This document shows positions 33,526 through 42,932 of a stretch of DNA of 64,000 nucleotides, piece by piece (position 1 is the stretch's first letter; each line of letters begins with the position of its first letter). The translations under genes and the position numbers were made by a program. The DNA lies in assembly GCF_030385785.1 (NCBI RefSeq), contig NZ_JAUEDK010000001.1:1-64000 (forward strand). The letters run 5' to 3'. The notes under the pieces were generated by a model. It was not told the DNA's origin. It did no database searches and saw nothing but the letters and a program-made list of their open reading frames with translations. The DNA comes from Crenobacter oryzisoli (GTDB lineage: Bacteria; Pseudomonadota; Gammaproteobacteria; Burkholderiales; Chromobacteriaceae).

Positions 33526-34842
33526 ATGCTCAGCCGCTCACAGGCTTTACCGCGCATCGTCATCGTCGGCGGCGGCGCTGGCGGTCTCGAACTCGCCACC
33601 CGGCTCGGCCGCAAGCTCGGTGCCAGTCACCAGGCCCAGGTCGTGCTGGTCGACGGCGCCGCCACCCACATTTGGAAGCCGCTGCTGCACGAGGTGGCGA
33701 CCGGAGCGCTCAACACCGGCGAGGACGAGGTCAATTACTTCGCGCACGGCTACCGCAACCACTACGAATTCGAGTTCGGCTACATGGAAGGGCTGGACCG
33801 CGCACACCGCACCATCCGGCTGTCGGCGATCCACGGTGCCGACGGCCAGCTGTTGAGCCCGGCTCGCGACATCGCCTACGACTACCTGGTGCTGGCGGTC
33901 GGCGCCGAGGCCAACGACTTCGGTACCCCGGGTGTCGCCGAGCATGCGATGTTCCTCAACACGCCGAACGACGCCGATGAGCTGCGCCGCCGCGTGCTGG
34001 AGCTGGCGTTCGCGGTCAGCAGCAGCAACGAGGCGGGACGCAAGCTCGGCATTGCCATCGTCGGCGGTGGTGCCACCGGCGTCGAATTGGCGGCCGAGTT
34101 GAACCATACCATGCGTGAATTGCACCAGTACGGCGCGCGCCTTGCGCCGGACCAAGTCGAGATCAGCGTGATCGAAGGCGCCGAGCGCATCCTATTGGCC
34201 GCGCCGCCGTCGCTGTCGGCCTATGCCGAAGAGCAGCTCGCCGCCAAGCAGATCCGCGTGCTGACCAGCAGTCGTGTCGCCGCGGTGCAACCGGACGGCG
34301 TCGAGCTGGCCGGCGGCGAGAAGGTGCGCGCCGACATCACCGTGTGGGCGGCCGGGGTGAAGGCGCCGGCCTGGCTCGCCAGTCTCGACGGTCTGACAGT
34401 GAACCGGGTCAACCAGCTACAGGTCGACGGCCGGTTGCGCTGCGTCGGCGCCGAGCGCATCTACGCGCTGGGCGACTGCGCGGCGGCGCCGGACGGCGAC
34501 TGCGGCCGTCCGCTGGCGGCGACTGCCCAGGTGGCACACCAGGAGGCAAAGTGGCTGGTCGGCGAGCTGAGCGCGCGCCTCGCCGGCAAGGAAGCGGCGC
34601 CGTTCGTGTTCAAACCGCAGGGCATGATGGTGTCGCTCGGCAAGCACAGCGCAGTCGGCAGCCTGGCCGCCGTGGTCGGCCCCAAGCGCGACTACTACGT
34701 GGAAGGGCGTGGCGCGAAGCTGATCTACGCCTCGCTGTACCGCATGCACCAGGCGGTGGTGCACGGCTGGCTGCTCACCGCGCTGCTCTATTGCGGCGAC
34801 AAGTTGCGCGGCGTGGCGCGTCCGTCGCTGAAACTGCACTAA
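33526..34842 (+). CDS. ndh: Type II NADH:quinone oxidoreductase
   Basis: 438 residues from the ATG at 33526, placed five bases after AGGAG; the open frame reaches 54 codons further upstream but without a credible start. Single-subunit, non-pumping flavoprotein passing electrons from NADH to ubiquinone. Two Rossmann motifs: IVIVGGGAGGLELATRLG for FAD and LGIAIVGGGATGVELAAEL for NADH. RIYALGDCAAAPDGD is the second FAD contact. An amphipathic C terminus binds the membrane. Confidence 0.95.
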   Translation: MLSRSQALPRIVIVGGGAGGLELATRLGRKLGASHQAQVVLVDGAATHIWKPLLHEVATGALNTGEDEVNYFAHGYRNHYEFEFGYMEGLDRAHRTIRLSAIHGADGQLLSPARDIAYDYLVLAVGAEANDFGTPGVAEHAMFLNTPNDADELRRRVLELAFAVSSSNEAGRKLGIAIVGGGATGVELAAELNHTMRELHQYGARLAPDQVEISVIEGAERILLAAPPSLSAYAEEQLAAKQIRVLTSSRVAAVQPDGVELAGGEKVRADITVWAAGVKAPAWLASLDGLTVNRVNQLQVDGRLRCVGAERIYALGDCAAAPDGDCGRPLAATAQVAHQEAKWLVGELSARLAGKEAAPFVFKPQGMMVSLGKHSAVGSLAAVVGPKRDYYVEGRGAKLIYASLYRMHQAVVHGWLLTALLYCGDKLRGVARPSLKLH

Positions 34843-34882
34843 GACGATGGCCGGAGGTGTAGGTAGGCGAGTATCCGCTTGG

Positions 34883-35248
34883 TTAGCCCAGCAACACTAC
34901 CAGTACCCGGCGGTCCTCGCCCAGCAGGATGTTGAAGGTGCGGCAGGCCGCCTGGCTATCCATCACCTCGACGCCGATGCGTGCGTTGGTCAGTACCGCG
35001 GTCAGGCGCGGGTGCGGGAAACGGATGTTTTTGCCGGTGCCGAACAGCACCACCTCGGGGCTGTAGTCGGTCAGCATCGCGAAGTGCTCCGGCGTCAGAG
35101 AGACGAAATCGGCCACCGGCCATGTTTCGATGCGATCGGCGGTGACGATCAGGCTACCATCGTGGCGCTCCTCGTTGATCAGGACGTAGCCGTCGCCGTA
35201 ACCGGTGAAGCGGTTCGAGCCCTCGCTCGTTTCTTGATTGAATTTCAT
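34883..35248 (-). CDS. MTH938/NDUFAF3-like (DUF498) protein
   Basis: 121 residues from the ATG at 35248 behind AAGGACTTCGGCG. The fold family is recognisable from GYVLINEERHDGSLIV, SPEVVLFGTGKN and MDSQAACRTFNILLGEDRRVLVVL. Mitochondrial relatives assist complex I assembly; the bacterial role is not established. The frame continues open far upstream through the neighbouring divergent gene, but that is antisense noise. Convergent with ndh. Confidence 0.88.
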   Translation of the reverse strand: MKFNQETSEGSNRFTGYGDGYVLINEERHDGSLIVTADRIETWPVADFVSLTPEHFAMLTDYSPEVVLFGTGKNIRFPHPRLTAVLTNARIGVEVMDSQAACRTFNILLGEDRRVLVVLLG

Positions 35249-35434
35249 CGCCGAAGTCCTTGGAAACACGCGTTTTGTGTCGGTGGCGCTGAGGGGCGCG
35301 CGTCCCTCGCAGCGCAGCAAAGTTTGGGATAGGATTATACCCTGACCCGCGCAGCGGTCGCCGCACTGCCGCCCGCGCGCCCTACAAGAGACAAAGAACC
35401 AGAGAGCCAGCACGCTCTGCAACCAAAGACCGCC

Positions 35435-36664
35435 ATGCAGCCCATCCATAAATCGCAGAAACTCGCCAACGTCTGCTACGACATCCGTGGCCCGGTGCTC
35501 GACCATGCCAAGCGGATGGAGGACGAAGGCCATCGCATCATCAAGCTCAATATCGGCAACCCGGCGCCGTTCGGCTTTTTCGCGCCGGACGAGATCATCG
35601 AGGACATGATCGCCAATCTGCAGAACGCGTCCGGTTACACCGATTCGAAGGGGCTGTTCGCGGCGCGCAAGGCGATCATGCACTACGGGCAAGAGAAGCA
35701 GCTGCCCACCGTCGGTATGGAGGACATCTATATCGGCAACGGCGTGTCCGAGCTGATCGTAATGGCGATGCAGGCATTGTTGGACAACGGCGACGAGGTG
35801 TTGGTGCCGGCGCCCGACTACCCGCTGTGGACCGCTGCGGTCAGTCTCGCCGGCGGCCGGGCGGTGCACTATCTGTGTGACGAGTCGGTAGGCTGGATGC
35901 CGGACATCGACGATATGCGTGCCAAGATCACCCCGAACACCAAGGCGATCGTGGTGATCAACCCGAACAACCCGACCGGCGCGGTCTACCCGGTACCTGT
36001 GCTGCAGGCGATCGTCGAGGTGGCGCGCGAGCACGGCCTGATCATCTACGCCGACGAGATCTACGACAAGGTGCTGTACGACGGCGTCACTCATACTTCG
36101 ATCGCCAGCCTCGCTCCCGACCTGCTGTGCGTGACCTTCAACGGGCTGTCGAAGAACTACCGTGCGTGCGGCTTTAGGGCAGGCTGGATGTGCGTGTCGG
36201 GCGAAAGGAAGCACGCGCGCGACTATATCGAGGGGCTGAACATGCTCGCGTCGATGCGCCTGTGCCCGAACGCGCCGGGCCAGTACGCGATCCAGACCGC
36301 GCTGGGCGGCTACCAGAGCATCGACGATCTGGTGCTGCCGGCCGGGCGCCTCGGCCGCCAGCGCGAGCTCGCCTACCAGCTCTTGACCGACATCCCGGGC
36401 GTGAGCTGCGTGAAGCCGCAGGGCGCGCTCTATATGTTCCCGCGCCTCGACCCGGCGGTGTACCCGATCAAGAACGACCAGCAGTTCATCCTCGACCTGC
36501 TGCTCGAGGAGAAGGTCTTGCTGGTGCAGGGCACCGGCTTCAACTGGATTGCGCCGGATCACTTCCGCGTGGTATTCCTGCCCAATACCGATGACTTGAC
36601 CGAGGCGCTGGGCCGGGTGGCCAATTTCCTCGGCAATTACCGAAAGCGCCACGGCACCGACTGA
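35435..36664 (+). CDS. alaA: PLP-dependent class I aminotransferase, AlaA type
   Basis: 409 residues. Fold-type I aminotransferase with the PLP lysine in FNGLSKNYRACGFRAGWM, the NPNNPTGAVYP loop and YADEIYDKVLYD. Closest to glutamate-pyruvate aminotransferase AlaA (IKLNIGNPAPFGFFAPDEI start). It supplies alanine and may also act on branched or aromatic keto acids. In beta- and gamma-proteobacteria this gene often stands before hom, as here. Confidence 0.92.
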   Translation: MQPIHKSQKLANVCYDIRGPVLDHAKRMEDEGHRIIKLNIGNPAPFGFFAPDEIIEDMIANLQNASGYTDSKGLFAARKAIMHYGQEKQLPTVGMEDIYIGNGVSELIVMAMQALLDNGDEVLVPAPDYPLWTAAVSLAGGRAVHYLCDESVGWMPDIDDMRAKITPNTKAIVVINPNNPTGAVYPVPVLQAIVEVAREHGLIIYADEIYDKVLYDGVTHTSIASLAPDLLCVTFNGLSKNYRACGFRAGWMCVSGERKHARDYIEGLNMLASMRLCPNAPGQYAIQTALGGYQSIDDLVLPAGRLGRQRELAYQLLTDIPGVSCVKPQGALYMFPRLDPAVYPIKNDQQFILDLLLEEKVLLVQGTGFNWIAPDHFRVVFLPNTDDLTEALGRVANFLGNYRKRHGTD

Positions 36665-36785
36665 GTTTCGGACCGCGACGCCCGAAACCGCTGGACACCG
36701 CAAACGGGGAGCCATCGGCTCCCCGTGTGTGCATGAATAGATGCCCACCGGGCACAAGAATGACCAGGACAAAGAAACAGGAGCA

Positions 36786-38099
36786 ATGATGAAGCCGATC
36801 AATATTGGCGTGATGGGGGTTGGAACGGTCGGTGGCGGTACCGCTCAGGTACTGCGTAACAATGCCGAGGAAATCAGCCGCCGCGCCGGCCGGGCGATCC
36901 GCCTGTTCATGGCCGCCAACCGCGACGTGGAGCGTGCCCGCGAGGTGTGTGGCGACGACGTCACCGTGGTCGATGACGCGTTCGCGATCGTCAACCATCC
37001 CGAGGTGGACATCGTCGTCGAGCTGATCGGCGGCGACACCATCGCCAAAGAACTGGTGCTCAAGGCGATCGAGAACGGCAAGCACGTGGTCACCGCGAAC
37101 AAGAAGCTGTTGGCGGTGCACGGCAACGAGATCTTCGCCCGCGCGCAGGAGAAGGGCGTGATGGTGGCGTTCGAGGCGGCGGTGGCGGGCGGCATCCCGA
37201 TCATCAAGGCGCTGCGCGAGGGCCTGTCGGCCAACCACATCGAGTGGATCGCCGGCATCATCAACGGCACCTCCAACTTCATCCTCACCGAGATGCGCGA
37301 GAAGGGCAGCAACTTTGCCGACGTGCTGGCCGAAGCGCAGCGCCTCGGCTACGCCGAAGCGGACCCGACCTTCGACGTGGAAGGCCATGACGCCGGCCAC
37401 AAGCTGACCATCATGGCGTCGATCGCGTTCGGCATCCCGATGCAGTTCGACAAGTGCTACCTGGAAGGCATCAGCCAGCTGACCGCTAAGGACATCAAGT
37501 ACGCCGAGGAGCTCGGCTACCGCGTCAAGCTGATCGGCTTGACCCGCCGCACCGACGCCGGCATCGAGCTGCGCGTGCACCCGACGCTGATCCCGGAGAA
37601 GCGGCTGATCGCCAATGTGAACGGCGTGATGAACGCGGTGCTCGCCAAGGGTGACGCGGTTGGTCCGACGCTGTACTACGGCGCGGGCGCCGGCGCCTTG
37701 CCGACTGCCTCGGCCGTGGTCGCCGACATCGTCGACGTGACCCGCCTGCTCACCTCCGACCCGGAGCACCGCGTGCCGCACCTGGCGTTCCAGCCGGACC
37801 AGCTCAAAGACCTGCGCATCCTGCCGATCGACGAGATCTACAGCAGCTACTACCTGCGTATCGGTGCGGTGGACCGCGCCGGCGTACTCGCCAACATCAC
37901 CAGCCTGTTGGCCGAGCAGGGCATCTCGATCGAGGCGGTGATCCAGAAGGGCTCGGTGTCCGACGGCTCGGCCGAGGTGGTGATCCTCACCCATCTGGTG
38001 CAGGAAAAGGCGGTCAACGCCGCGATCGCCGCGATCGAAGCGCTCGACAGCGTGGATGGCAAGGTCGTGCGCCTGCGCATGGAAGAACTCAATGGCTAA
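36786..38099 (+). CDS. hom: Homoserine dehydrogenase
   Basis: 437 residues. NAD(P)H-dependent reduction of aspartate semialdehyde to homoserine. The Rossmann loop INIGVMGVGTVGGGT is at the N terminus, VTANKKLLA in the NAD region, and GIINGTSNFILTEM with EADPTFDVEGHDAGHKL forms the catalytic domain. A C-terminal ACT domain (about 355-437, YYLRIGAVDRAGVLANI) should bind threonine for feedback. ATG at 36786 follows ACAGGAGCA; the next codon is also ATG and could be used instead. Confidence 0.97.
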   Translation: MMKPINIGVMGVGTVGGGTAQVLRNNAEEISRRAGRAIRLFMAANRDVERAREVCGDDVTVVDDAFAIVNHPEVDIVVELIGGDTIAKELVLKAIENGKHVVTANKKLLAVHGNEIFARAQEKGVMVAFEAAVAGGIPIIKALREGLSANHIEWIAGIINGTSNFILTEMREKGSNFADVLAEAQRLGYAEADPTFDVEGHDAGHKLTIMASIAFGIPMQFDKCYLEGISQLTAKDIKYAEELGYRVKLIGLTRRTDAGIELRVHPTLIPEKRLIANVNGVMNAVLAKGDAVGPTLYYGAGAGALPTASAVVADIVDVTRLLTSDPEHRVPHLAFQPDQLKDLRILPIDEIYSSYYLRIGAVDRAGVLANITSLLAEQGISIEAVIQKGSVSDGSAEVVILTHLVQEKAVNAAIAAIEALDSVDGKVVRLRMEELNG

Positions 38100-38427
38100 A
38101 CGGGTATTGTGGCTGGCCGGCATGCTGTTGTGCGCTACCAGCGCCATCGCCGGCGCTGGCGAGCAGCTGACCGGCCAGGGGCGTGAGATCACGCTGAAGG
38201 GCTTGTCGCTGTTGTGCATCAACAAGGCACAGGACTCGCCGGTCGGTGCCCTCTTGGCCGGCCCGAACCCGGAGCGGATGTGCACCTGCACCGCCGAGAA
38301 AGTTACTGCCTCGCTGTCCAAGGAGGACGTGATCGCCATCATCGGCGGCGAGGTCAAGGTCAAGGACGACCCGCGCCTGAAGGGCATGCTCGAGCAGGCC
38401 GCGCTCTCCTGCCTCAAACCACGGTAA
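38092..38427 (+). CDS. Small exported protein with CxC motif, between hom and thrC
   Basis: 111 residues starting inside the end of hom (8-base overlap) and ending seven bases before thrC. A signal peptide (KRVLWLAGMLLCATSAIAGAG) precedes a compact periplasmic domain with Cys residues in LSLLCINKAQDSP, ERMCTCTAEKV and ALSCLKP, suggesting two disulphides or metal binding. I do not recognise the family. Its translational coupling to hom and position before thrC suggest co-expression with threonine synthesis, not a known role in it. Confidence 0.7.
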   Translation: MAKRVLWLAGMLLCATSAIAGAGEQLTGQGREITLKGLSLLCINKAQDSPVGALLAGPNPERMCTCTAEKVTASLSKEDVIAIIGGEVKVKDDPRLKGMLEQAALSCLKPR

Positions 38428-38434
38428 AAGAATC

Positions 38435-39844
38435 ATGCGTTACATCAGTACCCGCGGCGGCCTTGCGCCCGCCGCCTTTTCCGACATCCTGTTGATGGGG
38501 CTGGCGCCGGACAGCGGCCTCGCGCTGCCGGAGGCCTATCCGCAGATCGACCGCGGCACGCTGGATGCTTGGCGCGGCCTGTCCTACCCGGAGCTCGCGT
38601 TCGAGGTCATCCGCCTATTCGCCGACGACATTCCCGAGGCGGATCTGAAGGACATCGTCAACCGTACCTACACCGCCGCCGCGTTCGGCTCGGCCGACAT
38701 CACGCCGGTGAAGCGCCTGAAGGACGGCCTGGCGATCCTCGAACTGTCCAACGGTCCGACGCTCGCGTTCAAGGACATGGCGATGCAGCTGTTGGGCAAC
38801 CTGTTCGAATACGTGCTCGAGAAGCGCGGCGAGACGCTGAACATTCTTGGCGCTACCTCCGGCGACACCGGCAGCGCCGCCGAATATGCAATGCGCGGCA
38901 AGCACGGCATCAACGTGTTCATGCTGTCGCCGTCCGGCAAGATGAGTGCGTTCCAGCGTGCGCAGATGTACAGCCTGCAGGACGCCAACATCCACAACAT
39001 CGCCATCGCCGGCCTGTTCGACGACTGCCAGGACATCGTCAAGGCGGTGTCGAATGACCACGACTTCAAGGCAACGCACAAGATCGGCACGGTCAACTCG
39101 ATCAACTGGGCGCGCGTGGTCGCGCAGGTCGTGTACTACTTCAAGGGTTACTTCAACGCCACCGCAAGCAACGACGAGAAGGTCAGCTTCTGCGTGCCGT
39201 CGGGCAACTTCGGCAACGTTTGCGCCGGCCATATCGCGCGCCAGATGGGGCTGCCGATCGAGCGGCTGATCGTTGCGACCAACGAGAACGACGTGCTCGA
39301 CGAGTTCTTCCGCACCGGCGTGTACCGCCCGCGCAGCAGCGCCGAGACACACATCACCTCCAGCCCGTCGATGGACATCTCCAAGGCATCCAACTTCGAG
39401 CGCTTCGTGTTCGATCTGGTCGGCCGCGATGGCGATGCGGTGCGCGCACTGTGGGCCAAGGTCGACAGCGGCGAAGGGTTCGATCTGTCGGCCAAGCTCG
39501 ATGAAGTGTGCGGGCGATTCGGTTTTGTGTCCGGCCAGAGCAGCCACGCCGACCGGATCGCGACGATCCGACAGGTCGATGCCGAGGATGGCGTGGTGGT
39601 CGACACGCATACCGCCGACGGCATCAAGGTGGCGCGCGAGCTGCGCCGTGCCGGCGAGACGGTGGTGTGTCTCGAGACCGCGCTGCCGGCCAAGTTCGCT
39701 GACACCATCGTCGAGGCGCTCGGCAAACAGCCGCCGCGTCCGGCCGGCTTCGAGGGCCTGGAAGCGCTGCCGCAGCGGGTGGTCGAGCTGCCGGCCGATG
39801 CCGCCCGTGTGAAGGCGCTGATCGTCTCCGAACTCGGCGAATAA
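38435..39844 (+). CDS. thrC: Threonine synthase
   Basis: 469 residues, long-type ThrC. PLP enzyme converting O-phosphohomoserine to threonine. N-terminal MRYISTRGGLAPAAFSDILL, PLP lysine in GPTLAFKDMAMQ, phosphate-binding ATSGDTGSAAEYAM and CVPSGNFGNVCAG. Completes the hom-thrC pair; the homoserine kinase gene is not in the window. Confidence 0.97.
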   Translation: MRYISTRGGLAPAAFSDILLMGLAPDSGLALPEAYPQIDRGTLDAWRGLSYPELAFEVIRLFADDIPEADLKDIVNRTYTAAAFGSADITPVKRLKDGLAILELSNGPTLAFKDMAMQLLGNLFEYVLEKRGETLNILGATSGDTGSAAEYAMRGKHGINVFMLSPSGKMSAFQRAQMYSLQDANIHNIAIAGLFDDCQDIVKAVSNDHDFKATHKIGTVNSINWARVVAQVVYYFKGYFNATASNDEKVSFCVPSGNFGNVCAGHIARQMGLPIERLIVATNENDVLDEFFRTGVYRPRSSAETHITSSPSMDISKASNFERFVFDLVGRDGDAVRALWAKVDSGEGFDLSAKLDEVCGRFGFVSGQSSHADRIATIRQVDAEDGVVVDTHTADGIKVARELRRAGETVVCLETALPAKFADTIVEALGKQPPRPAGFEGLEALPQRVVELPADAARVKALIVSELGE

Positions 39845-39868
39845 GCCGGTTTCAAACGCCGCCCAGCA

Positions 39869-39897
39869 AAAAGGCCAACCCAACGGGTTGGCCTTTT
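39869..39897. terminator. Bidirectional terminator between thrC and the autotransporter gene
   Basis: AAAAGGCCAACCC and GGGTTGGCCTTTT form a perfect 13-bp stem with loop AAC. The GGTTGGCC core is shared with the repeat family found elsewhere in the window. Confidence 0.92.
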
Positions 39898-39913
39898 CGT
39901 TGCCGAGTGTGAC

Positions 39914-42007
39914 TCAGAACGACGCGGCGAGTCCCAGCGTTACCGCATGCAGGTTGCCGGTGCTGCGCCCGCTGGTGGTCGCCAGTTCGCCGTAAGCGCT
40001 GACGGTCTTGGTGAGCTTCGCCGAGGCACCGAGCTTCCACTCCGCCCAGTTGCTGTCCGGCTTGCCGACCGTGGTGGTGAACAGGCCCGGCTGGGTATTG
40101 AGGCCGACCGCGACGCTGCGCGCGTCGTCCTTGAACTCGTGCACCCACGAGGCGTTGGCGTACGGGGTGAACTGGCCGAACGTGCCTTGCACCTGCCAGC
40201 CGACCTTGCTCAGGAAGGAACTGAGGTTCTGCTTGTCGAAGTTCATGCTGGTGCTGAGGTTGCCGTCCTCGGTGATACCACCGACCTTGACCTTGACATA
40301 GTCGAGACCGACAACCGGACCTGTCTGGACCGGGCCGATGTCGAACTGGTAGCCGCCGTTAACGCGCCAGCCGTACTGGTTGGTGCGGGTCGTGCCGTTC
40401 ATCGTGCGTACCATCGGGCCGAGCGTCACCTGACGGTGGGTGTCGATATGGCCATTGCCAAGGTGCAGATCGCCATCGGCCCAGTAGTGGTCCATCTGCC
40501 AGCTGGCAAGCAGTGCCATCAGCTGCTGGCGGCTGTCGAAATCGCCCTGGTTATCGACACTGTTGTCGCCCTTGCCGGCGGCAAACGCCATGCCCAGCGT
40601 CAGTGTGTCGGTCGCCTGGAAGTCGATGCCCAGCGTGAGGAGCTTGCCACGGGTCTTGCCACTCAGGGTGTCATCGTCGAGCGAGTCAGGCCGCCAGCCA
40701 CCGCTGGCGAAGCCGCTGACGGTGCCTGCCTTGCGTGGCGTTGCACGCAGTGCCTGGTAGCGGGAAGTCAGGGCGTCGCCGAGCTGGCGCGACGCGTTCA
40801 GGCCAGTTTCCGGCAGCGCGGCGGCGAAGGCCGGCGCGGCGAGCAGCGAGTAGATGTACTGGCCGAGTATCGCATCCGCCTGCGGTGTCGGATGGCGGTC
40901 GTCGGTGAACAGGTAGGCCATCCCGGCCACGAAGGCTGGGTTGGTTTGCGAGGCGACGGCCGAGCTACAGATGATCGCGCTGACGCCGACCGGGCAGGCG
41001 CTACCGGTGACGTTGGTGAAGCCGTACGCCGTTGGCGAGGCGATGATCTCGTTCAGCAGCGCGGCGATGTCCGGGCGCACGATGCCGACGCCCAGCCCGG
41101 ACAGGCCCAGGTTGGCCGCGGCGTTAAAGCCCTGCGACAACTGTTGCAGACCCGCCTTGGTAGCGGTGACCGCTGCGGTGACGGCCGCCACGGACTGACC
41201 GGAGGCGGCGGCGGCGGCGGCGATGGCCTGATTGAGCGCTGCCTGTTCGTCTGCCGCATTGCTGGTTTTCACCGTCGACAATACTTTCCATGCGGCGTAT
41301 GCACCGTTCACGAAATTCGGATTGCTGGTGTTGCCGCCGAACAACTGGCTCAGGCCTGCATAGAACGATGCCGGCGTGATCGAGAAATCCGGCAAGTTTG
41401 GCACGATGATGGTTCTGGCACCGAGCGCCTGTAGGGAGCCGACCTGGGTGGTGAGCGAGCCGGCCGAGGTGAGGATGTAGTTGGTCGCTGCCTGGCTACC
41501 CTGGATAGCGCCGATGGTCGCCGCAGCCGGTACGTCATTGCCGCCGGCCCAGATGAAATACGCGGCGTTCGGGTCGGCTCGGCCACCGGTGCGGGCGAGA
41601 TAGTCCTGCACCTGTTGCGGTACATCGCGGATAGTGATGCCCGGAGTACTCGGACCGGTGCTGGGTGGGGTGGCGGTCTGCGCCTGCGCGCCACCCTGGG
41701 CGAAGTTGTTGCCGTTCGGGTTCAGGCCATCGGTCGCGTTGGTGGCGGTGACGCCGAGACCGAGCTTGCCGGCTAGCACACTGGCAACGTTCGGGCCGTA
41801 ATCGAGCGTCCAGCGGGCATTGGCCGGCAGAGTGATGGTTTGGCCGCCTAGGGCAGGGGGCAGTTTAAAGGGCTGGCCGGCGAACGCGCCGGTATCGGTC
41901 AGGCTGTCGCCGAAGAAGTAGATATTACTGTAGCCCTGGGCCAGCGTAGCTGGGGCAGCCAACGCCAGGCTGATGGCGCAGCTCAAGGCAGCAAGACGCA
42001 GTTTCAT
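39914..42007 (-). CDS. GDSL-family esterase/lipase autotransporter (EstA type)
   Basis: 697 residues. A signal peptide (ISLALAAPATLAQG) is followed by a GDSL/SGNH passenger with the nucleophile Ser35 in FFGDSLTDTG, the WAGGNDV block and the catalytic pair in DDRHPTPQAD. From about residue 430 a C-terminal autotransporter beta-barrel (type V secretion) follows, ending in AASF with terminal Phe for Bam recognition. An Ala-rich run (about 270-285) lies in the passenger. The esterase should stay surface-anchored, as EstA of Pseudomonas does. Confidence 0.92.
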   Translation of the reverse strand: MKLRLAALSCAISLALAAPATLAQGYSNIYFFGDSLTDTGAFAGQPFKLPPALGGQTITLPANARWTLDYGPNVASVLAGKLGLGVTATNATDGLNPNGNNFAQGGAQAQTATPPSTGPSTPGITIRDVPQQVQDYLARTGGRADPNAAYFIWAGGNDVPAAATIGAIQGSQAATNYILTSAGSLTTQVGSLQALGARTIIVPNLPDFSITPASFYAGLSQLFGGNTSNPNFVNGAYAAWKVLSTVKTSNAADEQAALNQAIAAAAAASGQSVAAVTAAVTATKAGLQQLSQGFNAAANLGLSGLGVGIVRPDIAALLNEIIASPTAYGFTNVTGSACPVGVSAIICSSAVASQTNPAFVAGMAYLFTDDRHPTPQADAILGQYIYSLLAAPAFAAALPETGLNASRQLGDALTSRYQALRATPRKAGTVSGFASGGWRPDSLDDDTLSGKTRGKLLTLGIDFQATDTLTLGMAFAAGKGDNSVDNQGDFDSRQQLMALLASWQMDHYWADGDLHLGNGHIDTHRQVTLGPMVRTMNGTTRTNQYGWRVNGGYQFDIGPVQTGPVVGLDYVKVKVGGITEDGNLSTSMNFDKQNLSSFLSKVGWQVQGTFGQFTPYANASWVHEFKDDARSVAVGLNTQPGLFTTTVGKPDSNWAEWKLGASAKLTKTVSAYGELATTSGRSTGNLHAVTLGLAASF

Positions 42008-42159
42008 TAATAGTTTCCCCTCTTGTTATTAGCTAATTTTGTCAAACGTATGTATGGAGTCAGTGCTCTACTGTGTATGTTTATTGCATGTTCATTTCAT
42101 CTGTCAACCCATTTGAGGTTTTCACCGGATTCTGGGTTTTGCCGGATGGCAGAGGTACA

Positions 42160-42846
42160 ATGGCCCGCATGTCGAACAGAATTTTCGCGCTGCTCTTCTT
42201 CGTCCTGGCGGGACACGTCCTGGCGGCTGTACCGGCTGCGGCGCCGGTCGAGAGCGCGCTGCGCCGCTTCCTTGATGCCGAACTGCAGCACCGTAAGGCC
42301 AGCTATCAGATCGGGCCGCTCAGCTCATTCGACGGGCTGCAGCCCTGTCCGCAGCCGCCGCGGGTCAGCTGGCCGCCCGGTGCCCAGCCCGGCGGCAGCA
42401 CCCAGGTCAGCGTGGCCTGCCCCAGCATCGGTTGGGTTGTGAAGGTGCCGGTGACGATCCGCGAGACTCGCTACGGCATGGTGACGACGCGGGCGATCGG
42501 CGCGGGTGAAGTGCTGGCCGACACTGATGTGCAGCGGGTGGTGGTACCGAACCCGACGCTGGCGCGCAGCGTGCTGCAGGAGCCGGGCGAGGTGGTGGGT
42601 CAAAGTGCCAGGAGTGGCATCCCGGCTGGCAGCTGGCTGCGCGCCTTCATGCTGCGCCCCCCGCAGGTGGTGAAGGCCGGCCAGAAGGTGCAGGTGCACG
42701 CGGGAGGCGACGGCTTCGCGGTGCTCGCCGACGGCATCGCCAACCGCAGTGCGGCAGCGGGCGAGGTGGTGGCAGTACGGATGGGCTCCGGCCGCCTGGT
42801 ACAGGGAGTGGCACAGAAGGACGGTACCGTGCAGGTGCAGTACTGA
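42160..42846 (+). CDS. flgA: Flagellar basal-body P-ring formation protein FlgA
   Basis: 228 residues from the ATG at 42160, ten bases after AGAGG. Periplasmic chaperone for FlgI assembly. Signal peptide (ALLFFVLAGHVLAAVPA), then the SAF-like region with TTRAIGAGEVLADTDVQRVVV and the C-terminal VKAGQKVQVHAGGDGFAVLADGIA block. A Met three codons later is possible. First gene of flgA-flgM-flgN. Confidence 0.94.
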   Translation: MARMSNRIFALLFFVLAGHVLAAVPAAAPVESALRRFLDAELQHRKASYQIGPLSSFDGLQPCPQPPRVSWPPGAQPGGSTQVSVACPSIGWVVKVPVTIRETRYGMVTTRAIGAGEVLADTDVQRVVVPNPTLARSVLQEPGEVVGQSARSGIPAGSWLRAFMLRPPQVVKAGQKVQVHAGGDGFAVLADGIANRSAAAGEVVAVRMGSGRLVQGVAQKDGTVQVQY

Positions 42847-42932
42847 ATGCGGTCGGAAAAAAACCGTTAAAGATTGCAGACTTGTCGCCGATAATTGCAG
42901 TAATAATGCAATGCCGAGCGCAAGGATTTTTT

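Noticed and set aside
35249-36802. Large upstream extension of the MTH938-like gene
   Set aside because: It lies antisense to the aminotransferase gene; a good ribosome site and conserved N terminus place the start at 35248.
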